A stretch of DNA of 64,000 nt from Incurvaria masculella (lineage: Eukaryota; Arthropoda; Insecta; Lepidoptera; Incurvariidae). Positions 54,932 to 64,000 of this stretch are shown in pieces. Both the position numbers and the translations under genes were made by a program. A model generated the notes under the pieces. The model searched no databases and was not told the DNA's origin. It saw nothing but the letters and a program-made list of their open reading frames with translations. How positions within the stretch are numbered: position 1 is the first letter of the stretch; every line of letters starts with the position of its first letter. The stretch covers positions 5,417,001 to 5,481,000 of the forward strand of contig OX335652.1 of assembly GCA_946894095.1 (NCBI GenBank), given 5' to 3'.

Positions 54932-55769
54932 AGCACTTAGAAAAACATTAAATCCGAAATGCAATTTTTTTTTCTCATAAACGTAGTATTTCATGTGAAC
55001 GTGTGTACATTAAGTTTGCAACATTTTGGGGAGTCCGGAAGATAGAAATAAAATATGAAATATGTTTAAAAAATGATATCTCCTAAACAAATATTTAGAA
55101 ATGTTATTTAAAAATGTTATATGTTAGCTAATTTTAGGTGTAATATTACTGTGAATTTGCAACAATTTCTTATTTACGGAACTGTGTAAGTTTTTTTTGT
55201 ACTTTTAATATCTGTAATATTTAATATCTGCAAAGCAAATAATGAAAATTCTATTTTATTTTCTGAAATTGGAAACTGACCGCAAACTCTATATTCTGTG
55301 AAATTTGTAAAATGTTTGCAAATATTAGAAGCACATTTTTTTTCATTTATAATGTTTACATTCACACAAAAGCTAAACAAAAAATTAGAAATACATACGT
55401 ATAAAATCGTTCGTTGTATAGTTTCTAAAGAATTTAATTTGCTTTTACATATTCTAGAAAGAAATATAGCAATAGCAAATTAGGTTCGCAGCAGAGATTT
55501 TTTTTAGTAAAAACATTTTTTTAAATACATTTCCGTAATTACAAAATTGTTGCAAATTCACAGTTACATTACGCCTTAAAAGACTTAACATATAATTTTT
55601 GTTTAATACCGTTTCTAAATATTTGTTAAGGAGGTATATATTTTTTAATACATCTAAATTTTTTTTCTATCTTCCGGGCCCCGCTAAATGTTGCAAACTT
55701 AATGTAAGCATATGAACATGAAATTATATATTTTTGAGAAAAAAAAAATCATTTCGGATTTCATGTGCT
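54932..55769. mobile_element. 838-bp foldback element with ~240-bp inverted repeats
   Basis: The left arm (54932 to about 55183) and right arm (about 55530-55769) are inverted copies. Both read, going inward, agcac, aaatccgaaatg, a T-run with ctca, 'acattaagtttgcaaca', 'ccggaagatagaa', 'caaatatttagaaa', and 'ctgtgaatttgcaacaattt'. The centre is AT-rich and non-coding. No target-site duplication was identified. It is a non-autonomous element of unknown superfamily. Confidence 0.8.
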
Positions 55770-55886
55770 TCTCAAACCGTATCTACCCCGGTCTAATATT
55801 GGTGGAAAAACAGTGACGTACTAGCTCAGTATGAAAAAGTTTATTTACGTAACTACTCATACATGATTAATAAGCGGCATTCATCT

Positions 55887-55913
55887 GAGGCAGCCACGGG
55901 TTGAGGCTGCCTC
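55887..55913. repeat. 9-bp hairpin
   Basis: gaggcagcc and ggctgcctc separated by nine bases, in a short GC-richer patch. Confidence 0.5.
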
Positions 55914-56019
55914 ACTACGCCTCGCAACGCAAACCAAATCGGCTAGGCGATCAGATCGCGGTATCTATTCTACATTTAATGCTATCCTGTGTTTTCAAGA
56001 TGGGTAATATTTCATTATT

Positions 56020-56313
56020 AAAAACCGGCCAAGTGCGAGTCGGACTCGCAAACGAAGGGTTCCGTACCATCGTTTAAGATTTAACATAAAAAAATCACGT
56101 TTTTTGTATGGGGCCCACTTTAATCTTTATTATTTTTTAATTTGACCTATTTGTTGTTATAGCGGCAAAATAAATACACACTCTGTGAAAATTTCAGCTG
56201 CCCACCTATTACGGTTCATGAGATACAGCCCTGTGACAGGCGGACGGACGGACGGACAGCGGAGGCTTAGTAATAGGGTTCCGTCTTCACCCTAAGGGTA
56301 CGGAACCCTAAAA
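56020..56313 (+). mobile_element. MINE-2-like MITE, copy 9 (full length, best conserved)
   Basis: Starts 'aaaaccggccaagtgcgagt', with left arm 'gaagggttccgtaccatcg', core 'ttgttatagcggcaaaataa', 'cctgtgacaggcggacgg' and the acgg run, 'agcggaggcttagtaatagg', and right arm 'gggtacggaaccctaaaa'. A good family reference for the window. Confidence 0.9.
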
Positions 56314-56546
56314 TACCTAATATTGAGAAAATGTTGGTCTTGGACTACTTTGGTGATCTAATCTCGCCAAAGTTAGATGATCATTGCAATCATCGCTACT
56401 TATCATAGATGCAACATAAGTGTAGGTTATAATTTATGTTTTTTTTTTTCAAGAAAACCATAAGTCACTCATCCGCATTCTCTTCTTTCGAAACGAAGAT
56501 GAATGTTACCATTCAGGAAAATCCAGGATATGATAACTTTTTAATA

Positions 56547-56930
56547 TTAAGCGCGGCAAATGGCGTACGCCAGGATCTCTAAAGATACGCGACGATGCCC
56601 ATGGGTTTCCAAAATTTAAGTGGGTCTGCGATAAACATTCCCACCGGTAGGACTTGGCCGGTGGGAATGTTTGGACTCACACCATGTTTGGACTCTAGGT
56701 TGTACTTTAGGGAAAATACCATTACCGACCCAATAAAGGATTTAGAGGATCGGTGAGTTCTAATTTTTGGACTGTCAACTATGAATTTGTACATTTTATC
56801 CCTGTTCCGCGTTGAACGAAGGTAGAAAGGGATGGGGGGAAGCGTTATGAATCTTTCATTCATTTTCCATGGTAAAGACGATAGAACACAGAGAGAGGCC
56901 CTTCATCCCTTCGGGGTTGGTGGCTTTAAT
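56547..56930 (+). repeat. Repeat G, copy 4, with 15-bp hairpin
   Basis: 'agcgcggcaaatggcgtacg', 'ggtttccaaaatttaagtgg', 'aataaaggatttagaggatc' and 'ccctgttccgcgttgaacga' follow the order of the copy at 20740. It carries a perfect hairpin (aaacattcccaccgg, 56633-56647, with 56658-56672). Confidence 0.7.
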
Positions 56931-57392
56931 TATTACTACAACTATTTTATTACATTTCAAACAGGATAGCATCTCCTGGCGTATCGCAGCGTTCCGTTTT
57001 TGCAAGTCGATAACCATCCGGTGCATTTGGTAAACTTGACGCCTCTGTAAGCGGCGCAGGCAGCTCAGTTTGAAGCCATATCACGTGTCGTCAGAACTTA
57101 ACAGTTAATATAGAATTTTGTCAAGTATGGAAAAAGAGAAGACAAGCAAATATATGTAATCTTAAACTTAACGCACTTACACTTGAGAATCTGCGTCTGC
57201 GCGGGAAAATGAACGAATGGTTATCCATGGGAAAGGATGCAAAACAACGTTAAAACACGATAAAGTGAAACCAAAATATTCAAGCAAATATTAGAACCGA
57301 TAAGCAAAAACTTAAAGGGAAATAAGTAAAATTATACAATAGACATAATTTGGTACGTTGGACTAATATTATGACAGTTTATATATATTATA

Positions 57393-59735
57393 TTATTATT
57401 GATAGGCTAGCAGCTTTAAGCTGATGCGCCTATATCACAACACTTATTTATTTATTTATTATAATTTTTTTTTTAGATTTTATATGATTGTCCAATTTAT
57501 TTTTGAAGGAATTTACGGAGACAGCGTTTACAACTTCACTGGGAAGACTGTTCCAAGATTCTACCACTCTGTTGGCAAGAAAGTGTCGTCGAGGGTTCTG
57601 CTTCGACCGATTGTGATACAGCTTTTTTGAGTGTCCTCTCAGGTTTTTAGTATTAGCAAGGGTGAACATATCTTGTAGATTGGTAGAGTTGTAAGAAGAG
57701 TTGAGAATTTTAAATGTTTCAATAAGATCTCCCCGTTCTCTTCGTTCTTGTAGAGTGGTGAGGCCAGTGCAGTTCGCATTTTTGTAGCTCTACGTTGTAC
57801 CCGTTCCAGCAGGTCAAAATCTTTCTTGAAGTAGGGACTCCAGATCTGGTATGCATACTCCAACATAGGTCGCACATATGTTTTATAAAGCTTTAGGAAA
57901 AGCTCAGGGGTTATATGGGAGAAAGCTTTGTTTATGGTATACAGCAATGAGTTTGCTCTCTTCACTACAGTTATAACATGTGCCTCCCATTTTAGATCTT
58001 CTGTGATTATGACACCCAAATTTCTTTGTGTATTCACACTTTTTAGAGTGTTACCCTGAATTGTGTATGTTTTCCTTGGGTTTTGCTTTCCTATATGAAG
58101 GACTGTACATTTGTCCACGTTGAGTGACATTAACCAGTCTTGCGTCCATGCAGTAATGCGGTTTAGATCATCCTGTATGTCAGTGTGCTGCGTGAGTGGG
58201 TTCCCGATGATTTTAGCGTCGTCAGCAAACAGGGAGTACATCATCTGTAGGATAGCTTGAAAGTCCGTTAGGTAAATACCGAAGGCAATCGGCCCGATAA
58301 CTGAGCCTTGGGGGACGCCGCTATGAACTGGTCTATCCTCGGAAAGCTCAACACCCACTCTCACTCTAAGTTTTCTGTTAGTTAGAAAATCAGAAAGCCA
58401 GGTGTGAAGTTTTCCTCGTATTCCAAAATGTTCCACTTTTAACAAAAGTCTTCTTATAGGCACTCGGTCGAACGCTTTTTCATAGTCTAGGTAGACAATA
58501 TCGGTAGGTTGCCGTTGATCCCATTCTGCGGTCCAATGATTAACACATGTAAGTAAGTTGGTAACGACAGACCTACCGGGCACAAATCCGTGTTGTTCGT
58601 CTAAGATTATTTTTTAATTTTTGAGAAAGTCCTTTAGAGAGTTGGCAATAATTTTCTCCATAGTCTTGCAAATAATGCTAGTTAAGCTTATCGGTCGGTA
58701 GTTAATAGCTGAGAACTTGCTACCTTTTTTGTATACGGGCGTAACTATGGCTTGTTTCCAGTCGCTCGGCAACTCTCCATCTTCGAAGGATTTGTTCATT
58801 ATTTGTGCTAAGAGGTTGCTGATAGACGGAGAGCATTTCTTTAAAAGAACAGCTGGGATTTCATCAAAGCCCATTGCAGTTTCATCTTTAAATGTACATA
58901 AAGTTTTTGCCACAGATGCCGATGTGAATAATATATCAGTCAGAGAATTTTCCACTCTAGGAATATTGAGAGTTGGAAGAGGTCCAACGGGTTCTCGGAT
59001 ATAGGTATTTTCAAATTGGTCTGCAAAGATATCAGCCACTGCTCTGCTGCCGGTTACAAGATTTCCATTGTGTTTTAGTGCTAGTGAAACTCCAACTTTT
59101 GTAGATATTTGTTTGCGTATGTAGCTATAGAAGGATTTGGGTCCCGAATCTATTATACCAGACTCGTAGCTACGTCTTGTCTGTCTTGTAATTTCTACAA
59201 TTGTATTGTTAATCTTTCTATATGTTGCATAATTTCTTTCATTTTTATTCAATTGATACAATTTCCACAGTTTTTTCTTTTCATTAATTAAAGCCAGAAT
59301 ATCCTTGTTTATCCAGGGTTTATTTTTGGAGCCAGTTCTGCGGTGTTTGTATGGTATGTGAAGGTTCACAGTATATTCTATTCTAGATTTGAAATCTTGC
59401 CATAAATCTTCAACATTATTATTATGATTTGTACTCACGTACTGGTTGAGTGCGTATTCGACAGCAGTGTAGTCTGCTCTAAAGTAGTCTCGTTTCATTG
59501 TCTGCGGCTTATTTGTGTTCTGAGACTCTATGCTGAGCTGGGTTTTCGCCAACAACACAAAGTGGTCGCTCTTACCGATATTGGGAAGTGTCTTTACCTC
59601 GGTCACAAAGCACTCATCGTTACAGAGAACTAGATCAAGTAGTGATTCCTGGTCATTGCGCTTTCTAGTTATTCCAGTTACAAGTTGATTTAAATTACTG
59701 TTTGAGTACATTTCGACAGATAGGTACCTACCTAA
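57393..59735 (-). mobile_element. CR1/Jockey-superfamily LINE, 5' truncated
   Basis: About 2.3 kb of a non-LTR retrotransposon on the minus strand. It starts within the end of the endonuclease domain (about 59735) and covers the reverse transcriptase, the C-terminal region and a short 3' tail ending in ATT/AAT-type short repeats near 57380-57400. Such a repeat tail, rather than poly-A, fits CR1/L2-like elements. 5' truncation is normal for LINE insertion. No target-site duplication was clear. Confidence 0.85.
57448..59735 (-). pseudogene. LINE ORF2: endonuclease end, reverse transcriptase, C-terminus
   Basis: Upstream part (378 residues, stop at 58614): LLDLVL and the endonuclease-terminal GKSDH motif (residues 37-63), then a linker, then the start of reverse transcriptase with WKQAIVTPVYKKG (331-343) and NYRPISLTS (350-358). 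A single in-frame TAA (58614-58616) follows; the same frame continues with DEQHGFVPGRSVV, the first catalytic Asp in YLDYEKAFD, SGVPQGSVIGP, and intact FADD (residues 119-122 counted from the 58583 Met). A frameshift with a small deletion near 57770-57785 moves to the frame reading GLTTLQERRERGDLIETFKI, which ends with ESWNSLPSEVVNA and a Lys-rich tail at 57448. The catalytic residues are intact, so the copy is young or recently dead. It lacks most of the endonuclease and all of ORF1. Confidence 0.9.
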
Positions 59736-59796
59736 AAAAAAGAATGCCATATATAACTAATACGTAAAAATATAAGAATTGTCCGTAAGGTATTCT

Positions 59797-60050
59797 TTTT
59801 TTATGCATGGATGACTAATACAACACAACTACCGTTATGATATAGCCCAATACACCACATTCCCGAAGGAATTGAATGCCAGGACCTTCCCTTGCACGGC
59901 TTCATTGAACTGGATGGAAAGCACGGACAATTTTCCATTGCCGCTTCGACCAATGCGATGGTAGTTACCCGGGGCGGGTTTAATCCTAGTAGGGGAAGAG
60001 GACCTACAGCTATACATGGATTCCGGACCACGGAGGAGCAAAAAGCAATG
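59797..60050 (-). mobile_element. SINE, 3' two-thirds
   Basis: 'gatatagcccaatacaccac', 'aaggaattgaatgccaggac', 'cattgccgcttcgaccaatg' and 'cctagtaggggaagaggacc', then part of the spacer ('ggattccggaccacggagga'). The head is missing. Confidence 0.8.
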
Positions 60051-60054
60051 TTCC

Positions 60055-61655
60055 CCATGCAACCGATATTAACTAATCATTTGAATAGTTGATAGTTGGT
60101 ATCTCATGTATATCAGGCAACGAATATCTGTGTCAGAACGTTTTTGTTTTTTCAAATAACAGCAAAATGGAAAACAAATAAAAACGTGTATCTTAGCATA
60201 TTAATAAAAAAAAATGTTGTGGGTACACTCTTTATATATGTTCCTTGTTGTAAGACTTACATAAATTTACACACATTTAAAACGTTTGCGAGTAAACATG
60301 TTTCAATGGACTATCTGCAGTAAGCCACAGCTTGATACACCACTATATAGAATTAAACATTAACCGAAAAACCGTACAATCCATCCACTTTCATGTAGAC
60401 ATGCTTAGTATACATGGAATCGAGTAGACAAAAATAAATAATCTGACATAACAATGTCCAAGTTATAACTTTATTAATTTGCAAATATTATTATTATATT
60501 TGGTGGGCTATTTCAAGAATTTTATTATCATTTTTTTTAGATAAGTCTTTCAAACCCGAAACGCGTCAAAAGTGCTCATAAATGTGTTACATTTCGCGCC
60601 AAACTTAAATGTGACACGCGAGTGTACTCTATGACCCCGTCTGAGAACAGCAATTGAAAGCCGAAATGCAGCACATTGTATAAACGTATGTGCCACTTCA
60701 AATACAGGTCGCATACGAAATCACAATCCCTGGGCAAGTATAAGTGCGATAGTGCTACGTTGGTGTGCCTTAAATGTGCTTTAAGTATGACGTGAAGTCA
60801 CAGGAAATCTAAGATTTGAAAAATTTTAGAAATGCATTCTTTTTCTATTGGCCAAGGCACAATTTTGCATTGCGTCTGCCATTAGAAATTGTCTGCTTTC
60901 GGTAAAAAAAAAATCCAAAATTAACGTAAAATAAGACAACTTGTTCCAATGTTTCTTAGCCAATAATTTGTAATCATCATAGATTTCTTCAATTTATTTC
61001 AGAATTCAAAATTTAAAATACCTTGTAAAATATTAAAAGCATGGAAATAATTATCGCCCGTAGTATTGGGGTTGATAGGGTTACGACTCTCTTAAGCACA
61101 TTTAATTCCTGACATGTTTTGACATTCGACTTGTATTACGGCGACTCCTCTATTAACAATGTAGAATCTTTAAAAAATATCTAGATCTGATTAAAGAACT
61201 TCGAATACTATTTGTATTTTACTTAGTTAATTTTATTTCAATTTAAAGAATAGGATATTTCTATTACAATTATTCCATCAACATTCGTATATTAATAAAT
61301 ATACGTCGCCTTTTTACCTATTGTTCTATTAAAAAATACCGTTTCAAATAAAATAAGTAACAGAAACTTTTCAAGAATACGAATGCGAAACACCGTAGGA
61401 AATACGTTCCCATTTTGACGAGGTAATGTGTCTATTGTCGCTGAACTCAGAAGACGGGAAGGGAACACGCAGGCCTCGTTGTGTAATCGTGTCTTGGAAT
61501 CGATCAAGCAAGGGTTGAATGAGGAAATAGGTGCCGAGGTGATGTGATGATTAAATAGAGTTTTATTTTCGTGTCCGTTACTGTGAACAAAGATAAATGC
61601 AGAAACTTAAATGCGAAATGCTCGCCGGAAAAAGCAATTTAATTTGTTTCTTTGG
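60055..61655. other. No gene seen
   Basis: AT-rich, no recognised repeat; 60560-60720 has even composition but no motif. Confidence 0.45.
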
Positions 61656-61663
61656 CCTAGTAA

Positions 61664-62058
61664 AAGCTCGTGGCTGAGGGGCGCGGCAAATTGCCTTTTA
61701 TGCCTGACGTCATATGTTCAAACGCCCGTAACGTTTTCTTCTTCATAAACCATTTTATTTCTCTTTCTGAGTCGGATAAGTGCATTTTGTCCCGAATTCG
61801 AGCTGGTCCATGGATCGGAATCCATGTAAAATAGTCTCCTTCTTTTATTTTACTATGTGGTAGGGTTAGGGCGCCCAGGTTGTTATCATTGTATTAGAGG
61901 AAAATATGATCGAAATGGTAATGAAAAATTGTCCCTGTTTTCCATCCAGTAGAGTGTAGCCGTGCTCATAAAGGAAAGGTCCTGGCATGGCACTTATTAC
62001 GTTATACTTATACGTTAATATCATGACGTTTATTATTAGCCTCTATGTTTTTATTACC
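61664..62058 (+). mobile_element. tRNA-headed SINE, near full length
   Basis: Head 'aagctcgtggctgaggggcg' (box A lost two bases), box B-like atgttcaaacg (61711-61721), the spacer with 'aagtgcattttgtcccgaat', and the body through 'gtagccgtgctcataaagga' to the 3' end near 62055. Confidence 0.82.
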
Positions 62059-62059
62059 T

Positions 62060-62495
62060 TTATTACAAGAAATGTTATATGTATGTAAGTAAAATGTACC
62101 GTGAAGCTAGAACACATTAATTAAAGGAAGAGCCTAGTAAAAATAACTACTTTACGAATATACTTCAAGACTGGACCCGAACCAGCCAAAAATACCATTT
62201 CCCATATAACCCTATACCCATTACATTCATACTTCTCGCATTCCTTGGAATAAGCGATGTACCTGCTTAGTAAGAAAAAGTATATTGGCCTACATTAATT
62301 ATTTAGATAAATGAACCTACTTGGAAATTTAAGGATGTTTAGCCTCTATAAACTATATTACAGGGAAAGTGTAGGGAAACGATAGCGAATAATTTGTTAT
62401 ATTTATTTCTCAAAAAACCATTTTAATTTCTATCATCTATTTCACTTCTTTATCATTATGGATGTATTTTTTTAAGTAACATCGTTTATTTTAAT
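62060..62495. other. No gene seen
   Basis: AT-rich sequence between two SINEs in opposite orientation. Confidence 0.5.
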
Positions 62496-62499
62496 GGAA

Positions 62500-62896
62500 C
62501 CAGACATGGATGGCTTATACACACAACTACCATTATCATATTAGCCCAATTCACCACATTGCAGAAGGAATTAGGTGCCATGCCAGAACCTTCCCTTTAT
62601 ACGCTCGGATGCATTGAGCTGGATGGAAAACCCGGACAATTTTGTATTGCCGCTTCAACTATAGTTTCATTCAATGCGGTGGTACCAACCCGGGCGGGCT
62701 TAACCCTAACACCTTTTGGAGAAAGGGGACCTACAGTCTTGTATGGGTTTCGAACCATGGAACAGCTTGTATACGTAACGAAATGCACTTACCCAATTCA
62801 GAAAAAGAAAGAAAATGGTGCAAGACCATTGCCAGTATTTGTACCAAGACGTCTCGTATGAAAGGCAAGTCCTCTAACCACTGGACCACGAGCTAG
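62500..62896 (-). mobile_element. tRNA-headed SINE, full length
   Basis: On the minus strand: head with 'gctcgtggtccagtggttag' (62874-62893, a good tRNA-like box A), decayed box B near 62835, spacer 'agtgcatttcgttacgtata', body 'cccgcccgggttggtaccac', and the 3' end at 62503. ORFs on both strands here are shadows. Confidence 0.87.
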
Positions 62897-62964
62897 CATT
62901 GGACTCATCGGTACACAAATAGTTCTTCCCGAGATTAAAGTCAAATAATCTAAGGTACAAACTA

Positions 62965-63205
62965 AATAAGCTTATATTATAAATGTGAAAGTTTGAATGT
63001 TTGGATGCTTGGATTTTTAAACGCAATCACGCAAAAACGGCTGAATGGATTTAGATGATAATTGGTACATAGATAGGTTATTACTTGGATTAATACATGG
63101 TATACGGTTTTTCCCAGAAAAACGTAAAGTTCCCGTGGGATTATTAAATAATTAGTCCATCACTACAATGACCCGAGCGGAACCGGGTACTTCAGTTAGT
63201 AGATC
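62965..63205 (-). repeat. Ubiquitous lepidopteran repeat, complete copy
   Basis: 'gcttatattataaatgtgaa' start, 'cacgcaaaaacggctgaatg' internal box, 'gacccgagcggaaccgggta' inverted head and 'cttcagttagta' end. Confidence 0.75.
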
Positions 63206-63209
63206 ATAA

Positions 63210-63775
63210 ATTTAAATAATTTTCACAATATCCAGCAGCCATGTTATCGACGTCCTACGTGAACATTTCAACGAAGTGTAAACAGTTCGCAAATAAATAT
63301 GTATATTCTTGTTTGTTGATATGGAATGAATATTTAAAAACATATTTCACTACGGGAGTTGAATTTTCATTTCATATGTTTACCTCTGTTCAGCTCGTGT
63401 AATAATAATACTATCATTATGATGAGAAATCCTAATTTATCCTGTTGGTATTATTATTTGTTGAAGACGACTTTAACTTTTCCCGAGCGTAAGAGTATAT
63501 TATCAATATTGCGAGTTCTCAGAACTAAGATACGATTGCTTTTGTTTGAGTGTGAAAGTTATTTCAATTGTTTCGCTCATCTCAACGAAATTAACTACCT
63601 AATAACACGTAACTTTCCATTTATGTGTTTTAATATAATATATATCGGCCTGTTTTAAAATAGAACTCTTTTCATTATTACTCTGAAGCGTTCAACACAA
63701 AACTGAATAAATATTTTGAAGCTATGAAACTATCAACAGCGCTTAAAATTACAACGAATTTAATTTATTACACTT
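63210..63775. other. No gene seen
   Basis: AT-rich; a 99-codon plus-strand ORF (63359-63658) has no motif. Confidence 0.45.
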
Positions 63776-63810
63776 AATTTTATGACCAGGCAAGCGCGAA
63801 TCGCCATTTC

Positions 63811-63890
63811 AGATTGGGCAAAAATGCTTTCGTATATCTGTCTGGCTGGTCTCCTCTACAAGTGGCATATCTCAACCGATTCTCGTGAAA
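63811..63890 (+). repeat. Interspersed repeat fragment ('agattgggcaaaaa' family), copy 2
   Basis: 'cagattgggcaaaaatgctt', 'tcgtatatctgtctggctgg' and 'catatctcaaccgattctcg'; compare 2796-2880. Confidence 0.5.
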
Positions 63891-64000
63891 TGATGTGAGT
63901 AGGTTCGATAATATAATTTTTATTTATTTTTGTTTACAATTTCTCAAAAAAAAATTTATGATAAGACCTAATGCGGTAGGTAAGTTCGGAGTGAGAAAAA

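Noticed and set aside
1..64000. CRISPR arrays, operons, prokaryotic or viral genes
   Set aside because: No spaced short direct repeats, no clusters of co-directed ORFs, and no viral protein motifs were seen; the short tandem repeats present are micro- and minisatellites.

Overview
This is animal nuclear DNA, almost certainly from a lepidopteran (moth or butterfly). It is AT-rich and has no operons, ribosome binding sites or dense long ORFs. It is full of repeats typical of Lepidoptera: nine copies of a MINE-2-like MITE carrying an (ACGG/GTCC)n microsatellite, many copies of a Pol III SINE group with one common body, copies of the ubiquitous repeat ending in 'tataatattagtatgg', and a 3' LINE tail with the 'gaggcctacgtccagcagtggac' motif. 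No host protein-coding exon could be recognised in the 64 kb, so the window is intergenic or lies inside a very long intron. Repeat names are from memory and were not searched.

Layout. 1-12 kb: mostly unique AT-rich DNA with SINE fragments, three MINE-2-like copies (4.15, 4.73, 7.79 kb), a 159-bp TAA-flanked MITE (6.55 kb), GC-rich islands with a TATA box and/or a good splice donor (3.9, 7.0, 9.45 kb), and a SINE split by a 259-bp insertion (8.16-8.78 kb). 12-22 kb: a 126-bp foldback MITE (13.68 kb), a MINE-2-like copy interrupted by a 471-bp TTAA-flanked MITE (18.25-19.02 kb), and a badly deleted Jockey-type reverse transcriptase (20.4 kb) followed by a repeat that recurs three times elsewhere. 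22-33 kb: 5S-rRNA-like SINE heads, a 105-bp minisatellite (25 kb), and a decayed 2.4-kb DNA transposon with about 137-bp inverted repeats and a recognisable helix-turn-helix transposase relic (29.24-31.65 kb). 33-49 kb: SINE and MINE-2-like copies, a 372-bp tandem duplication (42.7-43.4 kb), and a GC-rich block with a CRE and a strong splice donor (48.2-48.4 kb). 50-64 kb: the best 5S-headed SINE (51.0 kb), an 838-bp long-TIR foldback element (54.9-55.8 kb), and the only large coding remnant, a minus-strand CR1/Jockey-superfamily LINE (57.4-59.7 kb) with one stop and one frameshift.

Most of what can be read is transposon biology. The main observations are: (1) SINEs with two different Pol III heads, tRNA-like and 5S-rRNA-like, on the same body; (2) clean nested insertions with target-site duplications that give relative ages; (3) several inverted-repeat elements I cannot assign to a named family; (4) a few GC-rich islands that could be host promoters or first exons. 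No RNA gene, CRISPR array or prokaryotic feature was found.
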